Source: Leucobacter komagatae
GTDB taxonomy: Bacteria > Actinomycetota > Actinomycetes > Actinomycetales > Microbacteriaceae
NCBI RefSeq assembly: GCF_000834055.1
Contig: NZ_JXSQ01000016.1
Coordinates: 1 to 64,000 of the forward strand
Reading direction: 5' to 3'
DNA length: 64,000 bases
The notes below the pieces were generated by a model. The model was not told the DNA's origin. It made no database searches and was given only the letters and a program-made list of their open reading frames with translations. This document shows positions 19,457-26,471 of this stretch, one piece after another; the first letter of the stretch is position 1, and the number at the start of each line of letters is the position of its first letter. Made by a program: the position numbers and the translations under genes.

Positions 19457-20452
19457 ATGGCCGCTGCACAGTTTCTTCGACGTTGTTTCGCACCGGGCCG
19501 ACCCGAGCGGGCGTTGCTCCTCTCAGCCGCGCTTGGGGCTGTCGCGCTCATCGACCCCGCGAAGCTCCGTCCTGGGCGCAGGGCAGCGTACCGCCTCGCG
19601 ACCGCGGGAACGACGGCCGCTCTCGTCGCGGGCGACACAGGAACAGGTGCCACAGGAACAGGTCTCACAGGATCAGGTCTCACAGGATCAGGTCTCACAG
19701 GATCAGGTCTCACAGGGACACCCGTGAGCGCTGGCACGCGCGCAGCGCTCGCGACCGCCGCCGGTGGTGCCGTACTCGGCCTCGCCGAAGCGAGTGAGGC
19801 GCTCGATGCGCGACTGCAGCGCGGGCTCATCCGCCGCGGCGTGCGCCGGCCACGACTCGTCTTCGCGGCCGCCACCTTCGCGCTCACCCTCGCCGTCGAG
19901 ATCCCAGCAGTCATCGCCGCGAGAAAGGCACCCCGATCCGGCATCCCCGTAGCGGGGCGTGTCACCGACGGAGACCTCAGCTACCTGCCGTTGGCCGCTG
20001 GCGCCCGCGCGCTCATTGCTGGCATGCTCGACTTCAGCGCTGAGCCGAGTTCCGAGCCACTCCGCACCCAACTCGCAGCCGCGAGGGAGAAGACGTGGGA
20101 CGGCGTCTCCGGCTCGTTCGGCATGATCGTGCTTGACGTGCAGGGCGCCGAGGCGCTCCCCCGCGCGGTTCCGCACCGCCAGCAGTTCCCCGTCGTGGCA
20201 GAGTTCGCCGATCCAACGACGGGGGAGCAGCGAGTGCTCAGGCTGAGCATCGAGGACGGCCAGCTCGAGCATTTCTCGATCGAGGCTGGCGGTGTACACG
20301 CGGCAGCGCACGACATCGACTCGGGCGCGCGTGACGAACTGTGGCCGCGGCAGTGGCCCGCCGTCGCCGAGGTCACGTTCACGCTCGAAACGAGCCTGCC
20401 TGTCGACACCCGCGCAGCGAAGCGGCTGCGGGCAAGCGCCCCCGAGCGGTAG
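19457..20452 (+). CDS. Hypothetical protein with GLTGS repeats
   Basis: 331 residues, not recognised as a named family. The N-terminal half is hydrophobic, with helices near 20-35, 50-60, 100-115 and 135-155. It is interrupted at about 60-90 by a repeat of TGSGL pentapeptides. The C-terminal half is soluble and mixed alpha/beta (FGMIVLDVQGAEALPRAV, FPVVAEFADPTTGEQRVLRL). It stands alone on the plus strand between lepA and the ABC exporter operon. A reverse-strand frame over the repeat is a shadow. Function unknown. Confidence 0.7.
   Translation: MAAAQFLRRCFAPGRPERALLLSAALGAVALIDPAKLRPGRRAAYRLATAGTTAALVAGDTGTGATGTGLTGSGLTGSGLTGSGLTGTPVSAGTRAALATAAGGAVLGLAEASEALDARLQRGLIRRGVRRPRLVFAAATFALTLAVEIPAVIAARKAPRSGIPVAGRVTDGDLSYLPLAAGARALIAGMLDFSAEPSSEPLRTQLAAAREKTWDGVSGSFGMIVLDVQGAEALPRAVPHRQQFPVVAEFADPTTGEQRVLRLSIEDGQLEHFSIEAGGVHAAAHDIDSGARDELWPRQWPAVAEVTFTLETSLPVDTRAAKRLRASAPER
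19636..19725 (+). repeat. 15-bp minisatellite, about 6 units
   Basis: Six 15-base units starting CACAGG; units 3-5 (19666-19710) are identical (CACAGGATCAGGTCT) and units 1, 2 and 6 are diverged. In frame it encodes TG(T/S)GL repeats. Slippage would add or remove five residues without breaking the frame. Confidence 0.9.
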
Positions 20453-20550
20453 CCCGGCGAGGCCCTTTCAGCGAACCAGGCGCCGTTCGTCGTTCGCCCC
20501 GCGCGCGCTGGTCGTCGGGCGGGGCCCCGCGGGCCTTGCCCGCATGACAA

Positions 20551-20573
20551 CTGTCACGAATCTTTCGTGACAG
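20551..20573. promoter_or_regulatory. Perfect palindrome before ABC/two-component operon
   Basis: CTGTCACGAA-TCT-TTCGTGACAG, a 10-bp-arm inverted repeat centred about 55 bases before the ATPase ATG. A third TGACA half-site lies at 20545-20549. No T-run follows, so an operator is likelier than a terminator. The response regulator encoded in the same operon is the natural candidate to bind it. Confidence 0.65.
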
Positions 20574-20616
20574 CGTCACCTCGCACCGCCTCCCCAGTGC
20601 CCGCCAGGCTTGAGGC

Positions 20617-21525
20617 ATGGACACACAGGCAATTGAAATCACGGGTGCCACCCGCCACTTCGGTTCCGGCGAACGCGTCGTTCGCGCGGTCACCGGCGTA
20701 GACCTGCGGATCAAGCGCGGCGAGGTCGTCGCGCTGCTCGGCCCGAACGGGGCCGGAAAGACGACGCTGCTCGACATGGTGCTCGGGCTGAGCGAGCCAG
20801 ACGCCGGGTCGATTCGCGTGCTCGGCGACGCGCCGCGGCGTGCGATCGCGCGGGGCAGTCTCTCGGCCGTGCTGCAGACGGGCGGCCTGCTCGCCGACCT
20901 CACGGTCACCGAGACGCTTGAGGTGATCGCGAGTTTCCACCGCGTAACCGCGCGCGTGCCGGAGGTGCTCGAGCTCGCAAACCTCACTGAGATCGCACGC
21001 CGCAAGGTGGGCAAGTGCTCGGGCGGCGAGCAGCAGCGCGTCAAGTTCGCGCTCGCACTCCTCCCCGACCCCGACGTGCTCATCCTCGACGAGCCGACAG
21101 CTGGCATGGACGTCACCGCGCGCCGCAAGTTTTGGGACACCATGCGCGCCGACGCGAACGCCGGCCGCACGATCGTCTTCGCGACGCACTACCTCGAGGA
21201 GGCCGAGCAGTTCGCGCGCCGCACGGTCGTCATGCACCACGGCACGATCGTCGCCGACGGCGATACGGCAACACTGCGCGCCTCGCTCGGCGGGCGCACG
21301 CTCCGCGCCACGCTCCCCGGCGACGCCAATGCGGCAACGGCCCTGCTTGCCGAGCTTCGGGCCGACGAATCGATCGCGTCCGTCGACTCCGATGCGCAGC
21401 GGGTCACGATCCACACCGCGAACTCGGATGCCATTGCTGCGCGGATCCTCGCGGCCGGCGCAACCGAGCTCGAAATCAACGCCCCAACACTCGAAACCGC
21501 GTTCGCCGCGCTCACGGAGGCCTAA
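20617..21525 (+). CDS. ABC exporter ATP-binding protein
   Basis: 302-residue nucleotide-binding subunit of an ABC-2 type exporter. Walker A GPNGAGKTTLLDM (about 49-61), signature CSGGEQQRVKFAL, Walker B DVLILDEPTAGMD, and H-loop FATHYLEEAEQF. The C-terminal extension of about 80 residues is common in drug or antibiotic exporter ATPases of the CcmA/NatA type. It is followed four bases later by the permease and then by a two-component system, the classic layout of a sensed envelope-stress or antibiotic exporter. The substrate is not predictable. Confidence 0.93.
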   Translation: MDTQAIEITGATRHFGSGERVVRAVTGVDLRIKRGEVVALLGPNGAGKTTLLDMVLGLSEPDAGSIRVLGDAPRRAIARGSLSAVLQTGGLLADLTVTETLEVIASFHRVTARVPEVLELANLTEIARRKVGKCSGGEQQRVKFALALLPDPDVLILDEPTAGMDVTARRKFWDTMRADANAGRTIVFATHYLEEAEQFARRTVVMHHGTIVADGDTATLRASLGGRTLRATLPGDANAATALLAELRADESIASVDSDAQRVTIHTANSDAIAARILAAGATELEINAPTLETAFAALTEA

Positions 21526-21529
21526 GCAC

Positions 21530-22286
21530 ATGCTCTTCACCACAGCTTTCTACCGCGTCGAGGTGCTCAGGCAGTTCCGCAACCCCTACACGCTCGCGTT
21601 CACGATCGCGATGCCCGTCGCGATGTACCTACTCTTCGGGGCGAACGCCGAATACGCAGACGCGAGCGCGGGCAACGGCAACGTCGCCTTCTACGTCATG
21701 GCCTCGATGGCCGCCTTCGGCACCGCGACCGCGATGACCTCGCTGTGCGCGCTCGCAGCTTCTGAAGCCGGGCAGGGCTGGGGCAGACAGATCGCGCTGA
21801 CGCCGCTGTCGATCGCCGGCTACACAGTCGTCAAGCTCGCGGTCGCGGTCTCCTTCTCGGCATTCTCAACTGTCATCGTGTTCGCCGTCGGCGCGCTCAC
21901 GGGCGCCACGGCCGATTCGCTCTGGTCGTGGCTCGTAGTTGGGGGGGATCATCCTCGCGGGCGGTCTCATGTTCGGGCTCTTCGGCCTCGGCGTCGGGCT
22001 CGCCTTCAACTCTGACTCGGCCGCGTCGCTCGCGTCGATCTCGATCACGCTCTTCGGTTTCGTCGGCAACGTCTTCATGCCGCTCTCGGGCACGATGCTC
22101 GCGATCGCGCACTACACGCCGATGTACGGCTATGCGGCCCTCGCGAGGTGGCCAATTACCGAGGGCGCGCTCATCTCGGGCGGCTCCGACTCAATCTGGC
22201 TCGTAGCCGCAAACGTCGCCGCATGGGCGCTCGCGTTCGGGGTGCTCGTGCGCTTCGGCGTGCTGCGCTCGCGCCGCCGCCGTTAA
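21530..22286 (+). pseudogene. ABC-2 permease, frameshifted at a G7 tract
   Basis: Membrane subunit partner of the preceding ATPase. From ATG 21530 the frame encodes MLFTTAFYRVEVLRQF and about 138 residues of ABC-2 permease sequence. It then leaves frame at seven consecutive G (21941-21947); the downstream frame continues IILAGGLMFGLFGLG to the stop at 22286. Removing one G restores a single 251-residue protein with about six helices. It is either a sequencing or assembly error, a fixed mutation, or a phase-variable tract; the sequence alone cannot decide. Confidence 0.85.
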
Positions 22287-22289
22287 GCT
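22284..22289 (+). promoter_or_regulatory. -10 box, leaderless histidine kinase
   Basis: TAAGCT, overlapping the permease TAA stop, then CGCAGC and the kinase ATG at 22296. It would allow the kinase and regulator to be expressed independently of the exporter. Confidence 0.4.
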
Positions 22290-22295
22290 CGCAGC

Positions 22296-23459
22296 ATGAG
22301 GAACCGCGAACCCGTCGACACCCGGGACGGCTGGGCACGCTACGGCTGGCTCATGGGCGCGGTCTGGCTCGTGTTCCTGTTCTACCCTGGGCGGGCGCTC
22401 GTGCGCTCGGAAGCGGAACCGTGGACGCTCGCACTCGGGTGGGCGGCGCTCGTCGCATTCGCAGCCACCTACCTCGCAGGATTCGTCTCCGGAATGCGCA
22501 CCCCCGTAGGCGAGTCCGGCTGCCTCACGCAGGGTTTCTTTTGGGCGACGCTCGCCTGCGCGCTGCTCACGGTCCCCGCGATCGGGTGGGGCACGACGAG
22601 CTTCATTCCGTTCCTCATGGCGTATGCGTCGTACCTGATGAGCAGGCGCTGGCACTGGGCCGTGATGACGGCGGGCGTCGCAATCATGGTTCTCGCGGTG
22701 GTTCTTGCGGCATCCCGCGGCGATACGCCGGTGTGGTCACTGCTGTGGATCGTGCTGCTCATGGCCGCCGTGAACACCATCAACACCTGGCTCATCACCC
22801 GGAGTGTTCGCGCCGACGAACTCCGCCTCGAGCTCGCAACGAGCGAGGAGCGCGAGTCCGTTGCCCGCGACGTGCACGACTTGCTCGGCCACTCGCTCAC
22901 GGTCGTGAAACTCAAGGCCGAACTCGCCGCGCGCCTGATCGACAAGCATCCCGCTGCCGCGCGCCGCGAACTCGACGAGATCGTGCACCTCACGACCGAG
23001 GCGCTCGCGGGCGTGCGCGGCACCGTCACCGGCCTCCGCGCGGAGGGCCTCTCGGAGCAGCTCGCGGCTAGCTCCGCAGCGCTGGCGTCCGGCGGGATCA
23101 CGATGAAGGTTCGGGGTTCAGCGAATGCGCTGTCGGCAGCCCAGTCGCTCCCAGCAGCCTGGGTGCTCCGGGAGGCGACGACGAACATCCTCAGGCACGC
23201 CGGCGCGAGCCGGGTGCTCGTCGAGCTCGCCCCGGGCACGCTCTCCGTCGAGGACGACGGTGTTGGGCTGCCGGGTGGTGGGCTTCCCGGTGCTGGGCTA
23301 ACCGGTGCTGGGTTGCCCGGCGCTGGGTTGCCAGGCGAACACCCCGTAGAGTCCGGCAACGGGCTGCGCGGCATGCGCGAGCGAGCCTCCGCCGCTGGCG
23401 CGGAGCTCTCCTTCTCCAGCGGCGAGCTACACGGAACGAAAGTGAGCCTCACGTGGTAA
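22296..23459 (+). CDS. Sensor histidine kinase, DesK-like
   Basis: 387-residue membrane histidine kinase. About five helices fill residues 15-160, with no large extracellular loop, so it probably senses the membrane or its partner transporter. HisKA_3 domain with RDVHDLLGHSLT, phosphoacceptor His near 194. HATPase domain with N-box REATTNILRHAG and G1 EDDGVGLPG. Five GLxGx pentapeptides are inserted between G1 and GNGLRGMRER (about 324-348), where relatives have only a few residues. The next gene overlaps by seven bases and encodes its regulator. Confidence 0.92.
   Translation: MRNREPVDTRDGWARYGWLMGAVWLVFLFYPGRALVRSEAEPWTLALGWAALVAFAATYLAGFVSGMRTPVGESGCLTQGFFWATLACALLTVPAIGWGTTSFIPFLMAYASYLMSRRWHWAVMTAGVAIMVLAVVLAASRGDTPVWSLLWIVLLMAAVNTINTWLITRSVRADELRLELATSEERESVARDVHDLLGHSLTVVKLKAELAARLIDKHPAAARRELDEIVHLTTEALAGVRGTVTGLRAEGLSEQLAASSAALASGGITMKVRGSANALSAAQSLPAAWVLREATTNILRHAGASRVLVELAPGTLSVEDDGVGLPGGGLPGAGLTGAGLPGAGLPGEHPVESGNGLRGMRERASAAGAELSFSSGELHGTKVSLTW
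23265..23339 (+). repeat. 15-bp repeat in the kinase ATP-binding domain
   Basis: Five degenerate 15-base units (such as GGGCTAACCGGTGCT and GGGTTGCCCGGCGCT) encode GLPGG-GLPGA-GLTGA-GLPGA-GLPGE in the ATP-lid region of the histidine kinase. Confidence 0.88.
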
Positions 23460-24097
23460 TCACCCAGCGCCTCAGCGCCGAGACGGCGCCGAAAGTACGC
23501 CTGCTCATCGCCGACGACCAGGCGCTCGTGCGCGGCGCGCTCGGCGCACTCCTTGGGCTCGAGCCCGACCTTGAGGTGGTTGGCTACGCTGCCGACGGCG
23601 AGGAGGCGATCGCCGAGGCAGGCCGGCTTAGTCCCGACGTGTGCCTCATGGATGTGCAGATGCCAGGCATCGACGGGCTCGAGGCGACGCGCGGCGTGCG
23701 CGAGGCAAGCGAAGGCACCCGCGTGCTCATCGTCACAACGTTCGCGAAACCGGGCTACCTTCGGCAGGCCCTCGAGGCTGGCGCCAGTGGCTTCGTCGTG
23801 AAGGACACTCCAGCGGACCAGCTCGCCGAAGCCGTGCGCGCCGTGCACGCCGGGCAGCGAGTAGTCGATCCCGCGCTCGCTGAGGCTTCGCTGTTCGACG
23901 GCGCGAACCCGCTGAGTGAACGCGAGCGGCAAGTGCTCAGGCGGGCGGGCGAGGGGCTTACCGCCCCAGCGATTGCCGCCGAGGTGTTCCTCTCGGCGGG
24001 AACGGTACGCAACCTGCTCTCCTCGGCGATCGGGAAGACCGGCGCGCGCAACCGCACGGCGGCCGCGCGCATCGCCCACGACAAAGGGTGGATCTAG
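23453..24097 (+). CDS. LuxR-type response regulator
   Basis: 214 residues: receiver domain with acidic pair DD at 21-22, phospho-acceptor Asp near 67 in CLMDVQMPGIDG, and Lys in VVKDTPADQL; then a LuxR/GerE helix-turn-helix (LSERERQVLRRAGEGLTAPA, about 148-214). GTG start overlaps the kinase stop by seven bases. It likely regulates the exporter operon through the palindrome at 20551-20573; that link is inference. Confidence 0.94.
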   Translation: MVITQRLSAETAPKVRLLIADDQALVRGALGALLGLEPDLEVVGYAADGEEAIAEAGRLSPDVCLMDVQMPGIDGLEATRGVREASEGTRVLIVTTFAKPGYLRQALEAGASGFVVKDTPADQLAEAVRAVHAGQRVVDPALAEASLFDGANPLSERERQVLRRAGEGLTAPAIAAEVFLSAGTVRNLLSSAIGKTGARNRTAAARIAHDKGWI

Positions 24098-24165
24098 GGT
24101 GCGCGTACGCCACTCTCCGGGCGGAGCTGACTCCAGCACAGAGGTGAGCACGGACGCGGCGTTCA

Positions 24166-24864
24166 GTGCTGGATCCGGCGCCGAGTTCAGCACGGCAGTT
24201 CAGGGCAGGCATCGGGGCAGTGAGGGTCCTGGCCGGCGTCGCGGTGATCGCAGTGCTGCTCTGGACGTATGCCCTTGGCTTTGAGCAGGGCGGCGCGAAC
24301 CCGTTCAACTACTTCGGCTATTTCACGAACCTCACGAACCTCCTGACATCGCTCGTGCTCATCTCCGCTGGCTGGCGTACGCTCGCCGGCCGCGGGCAGC
24401 CAGCGTGGCTGACCGGGGCGAGGGCGGTCGCAGCCTCGTGCATGGTGATCGTCGCTGTGATCTACAACACGCTGATCCCCGGCACGGGGTCGGCCCCTGC
24501 GTGGGTGTCGGCTATCCTCCACGCGATCTTCCCCGCCATCGTGCTCCTCGACTGGCTCCTCGTTGGTGACCGAGGGCCGCTCCCCTGGCGGCGACTGTGG
24601 ATCGTGCTCCCCTACCCCGTGCTGTGGCTCTGCGTCGTGCTGCTGCGGGGAGTCACCGCTGGTTGGGTGCCGTACGGCTTCCTCCTGCCCGCAAACGGCC
24701 TACCGTCGCTCCTCGGGTACATCGCGCTCCTCCTCGCGGCGCTGCTCGCTGCGGCCGCGCTCGTGTGGGCACTGTCGCGGGCGGCGGGAGTGCGTGGCAC
24801 GCGAGTCGCACCGCACACGCGCTCGCAACACGCTCAGGCCGCGAACTGTGATCGCAGCCAGTGA
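24166..24864 (+). CDS. Pr6Pr family membrane protein
   Basis: 232 residues with six to seven hydrophobic helices. NYFGYFTNLTNLL and a conserved VIYNTLIPG/HAIFPAIVLLDWLL pattern match the Pr6Pr (FAR-17a/AIG1-like) family, whose bacterial function is unknown. The upstream in-frame TGA at 24145 limits the start to GTG 24166, or GTG 24220 at residue 19; neither has a good ribosome binding site. It is the last gene before rpsT on the same strand. Confidence 0.82.
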   Translation: MLDPAPSSARQFRAGIGAVRVLAGVAVIAVLLWTYALGFEQGGANPFNYFGYFTNLTNLLTSLVLISAGWRTLAGRGQPAWLTGARAVAASCMVIVAVIYNTLIPGTGSAPAWVSAILHAIFPAIVLLDWLLVGDRGPLPWRRLWIVLPYPVLWLCVVLLRGVTAGWVPYGFLLPANGLPSLLGYIALLLAALLAAAALVWALSRAAGVRGTRVAPHTRSQHAQAANCDRSQ

Positions 24865-24890
24865 TCTGCTAATGTAGGTTCTTGACTTGC

Positions 24891-24908
24891 GTGTGGCTCA
24901 AACCACAC
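24891..24908 (+). promoter_or_regulatory. Hairpin in the rpsT leader
   Basis: GTGTGG-CTCAAA-CCACAC forms a 6-bp stem in the 113-base gap before rpsT. TAATGT at 24870-24875 is a possible -10 box. Whether the hairpin serves S20 autoregulation is unknown. Confidence 0.35.
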
Positions 24909-24977
24909 CCCCGTTAGGTGCCCTCTCTCACCGAGCGGATCAATCCGATTGACCTCTACTGAAGGAACCAACCCAAC

Positions 24978-25238
24978 GTGGCAAATATTAAGTCGCAGAT
25001 CAAGCGCATCAAGACCAACGCTAAGGCGACTGAGCGTAACCGCGCGCACAAGAGCGAGCTCCGCACCGTCATCCGCAAGACCCGCGAGGCAATCTCGGCT
25101 GGCGACAAGTCAGCAGCAGAGTCGGCGCTGAAGGTCGCAACTCGCAAGCTCGACAAGGCCGTTTCGAAGGGCGTGATTCACAAGAATCAGGCTGCGAACC
25201 GCAAGTCGAAGCTTGCAGCACAGGTCGCAAAGATCTAA
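24978..25238 (+). CDS. rpsT: 30S ribosomal protein S20
   Basis: 86-residue basic helical protein that binds 16S rRNA in the small subunit. [14 protein letters not shown] at the start and the Lys/Arg-rich body are diagnostic. GTG start with GAAGGA upstream. It is monocistronic, followed by a strong terminator and a convergent holA. Confidence 0.97.
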   Translation: MANIKSQIKRIKTNAKATERNRAHKSELRTVIRKTREAISAGDKSAAESALKVATRKLDKAVSKGVIHKNQAANRKSKLAAQVAKI

Positions 25239-25260
25239 GCATCTAGCTTCACAGGTTTCT

Positions 25261-25292
25261 GGCTCAGGCCCCGCTTCGGCGGGGCCTGAGCC
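25261..25292 (+). terminator. Terminator after rpsT
   Basis: A 14-bp perfect stem (GGCTCAGGCCCCGC and complement) with a TTCG tetraloop, followed by ATTTCTGT. It lies 22 bases after the rpsT stop and 62 before the holA stop, so it can serve both converging genes. Confidence 0.88.
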
Positions 25293-25316
25293 ATTTCTGT
25301 GCCTGGTGCGGAGCGC

Positions 25317-25340
25317 GGAGCGGTGGGCGGAGCGGTGGGC
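25317..25340. repeat. 12-bp tandem repeat GGAGCGGTGGGC x2
   Basis: Two exact units and a partial third (25341 onward) in the rpsT-holA intergenic region, just outside the holA stop. Confidence 0.75.
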
Positions 25341-25353
25341 GGAGCGCGGTAGC

Positions 25354-26352
25354 TCAGGCGTCGCGGCCGCGGAGCGAGACGAACGAGATGAAGCGCTCGA
25401 TCGCGTACTCGGGATCGCGACTGCCACCCTTGAGCAGCCACTCGGTCTCGGCGGCCAGGTCGATCGCTCGGGCGAGGTCTTCCTCGCGCCAACCACGGAT
25501 GTCTTTGAGGGCGCGATCCACCATCCAGGGCGCCATGCCGAACTGCTTCGCGAGCTGCCCGGAGGATCCGCGGGCACCGTAGACGCGGGCCATACCCCTG
25601 AGCTTCATGTTCAGCACTGCCAGGATCGGGATCGGCGAGGTACCCCCAAGCATCGACTGCCTGAGCAGCACGAGCGCATCTGCGCGTTTCCCCGCGATTG
25701 CCGCGTCGGCGACCTTGAAGCCGCTCGCCTCGACACGGCCCTCTGTCGCACGGTTCACCTGCTCTTCGGTGATCTCAGCCCCAAGGTCGGAAACGAGCTG
25801 GGCGCAGGCACCCGCGAGCTCGGTCACGCTTCCGGAGGAGTACGCTGCAGCGAGCAGCCTCACGGCTCCTGGCGTAGCCCTGGCCTTGAGCCTGCGGAAC
25901 TCTGCCTGCGCGAACTGCAGACGCTCCTGGTCTTTCTTGAGCTCTGGGCACGGCACCTCGATCGCGCCGGGTGTCTTGCGCACAGCGTCGAGCAGGGCTT
26001 TGCCTCGCTGGCCACTCGTGTGCCGTAGAACCAGGGTCGTGTCGTCCGCGGGTGAGGCGATGTAGCGCTTGGCGTCTTCGATAAACGCGTCAGACGACTT
26101 CTCAACCCCTACGACCCGGATGAGTCGCGGCTCCGCGAACAGCGAAGGGCTGGCAATAGTAAAAAGCTCGCCAGCACCATAGCTTGCCGCATCGATGTCG
26201 TGCACCTCGAGCTCGCTGTGCGCGTCCCTGAGAGCCTCACGGATACGCTGCGCCGCGCGGTCGGCAAAGTACTCCTCAGGACCGGAAACGAGCACGACGG
26301 GTGCCGGGGTCACATCGGTCCACTCGACTTTAGAGATCTTTGCGGTTGCCAC
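25354..26352 (-). CDS. holA: DNA polymerase III subunit delta
   Basis: 332-residue clamp-loader subunit that opens the beta sliding clamp. The N-terminal domain has PVVLVSGPEEYFADRAA, the middle AAA+-like part has DTTLVLRHTSGQRGK, and the C-terminal collar has a MLRGMARVYG-like segment. Length and the position beside comEC and rpsT are standard. The GTG at 26352 has no ribosome binding site but TAGTCT lies six bases upstream, pointing to a leaderless transcript separate from comEC. Confidence 0.94.
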   Translation of the reverse strand: MATAKISKVEWTDVTPAPVVLVSGPEEYFADRAAQRIREALRDAHSELEVHDIDAASYGAGELFTIASPSLFAEPRLIRVVGVEKSSDAFIEDAKRYIASPADDTTLVLRHTSGQRGKALLDAVRKTPGAIEVPCPELKKDQERLQFAQAEFRRLKARATPGAVRLLAAAYSSGSVTELAGACAQLVSDLGAEITEEQVNRATEGRVEASGFKVADAAIAGKRADALVLLRQSMLGGTSPIPILAVLNMKLRGMARVYGARGSSGQLAKQFGMAPWMVDRALKDIRGWREEDLARAIDLAAETEWLLKGGSRDPEYAIERFISFVSLRGRDA

Positions 26353-26358
26353 ATGTTT

Positions 26359-26364
26359 AGACTA
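26359..26364 (-). promoter_or_regulatory. -10 box, leaderless holA
   Basis: TAGTCT on the minus strand, AAACAT, then the GTG at 26352. It lies in the 119-base comEC-holA gap, which shows nothing else clear. Confidence 0.45.
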
Positions 26365-26471
26365 CCGGCTCCCTCAGACAACCCCGATGGCGGCAGGTCA
26401 ACTGCCACGATCGCTCGCCCATTTGCCGCGCGGAGCACGCCGCCCCCCGGGACCAAACGTGGCGCGCTGAC

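Noticed and set aside
19372-19965. 197-codon minus-strand frame with VRPDP repeats
   Set aside because: The repeat is the complement of the plus-strand minisatellite; no ribosome binding site or recognisable domain.
20453-20540. GC-rich inverted sequence as terminator after the 19457 gene
   Set aside because: Arms are only about 7 bp with a long loop and no T-run; too weak to call.
22469-24193. 574-codon minus-strand frame opposite the kinase and regulator
   Set aside because: Low-complexity Pro/Ser/Arg product mirroring the kinase repeat; the plus-strand genes have clear domains and start signals.
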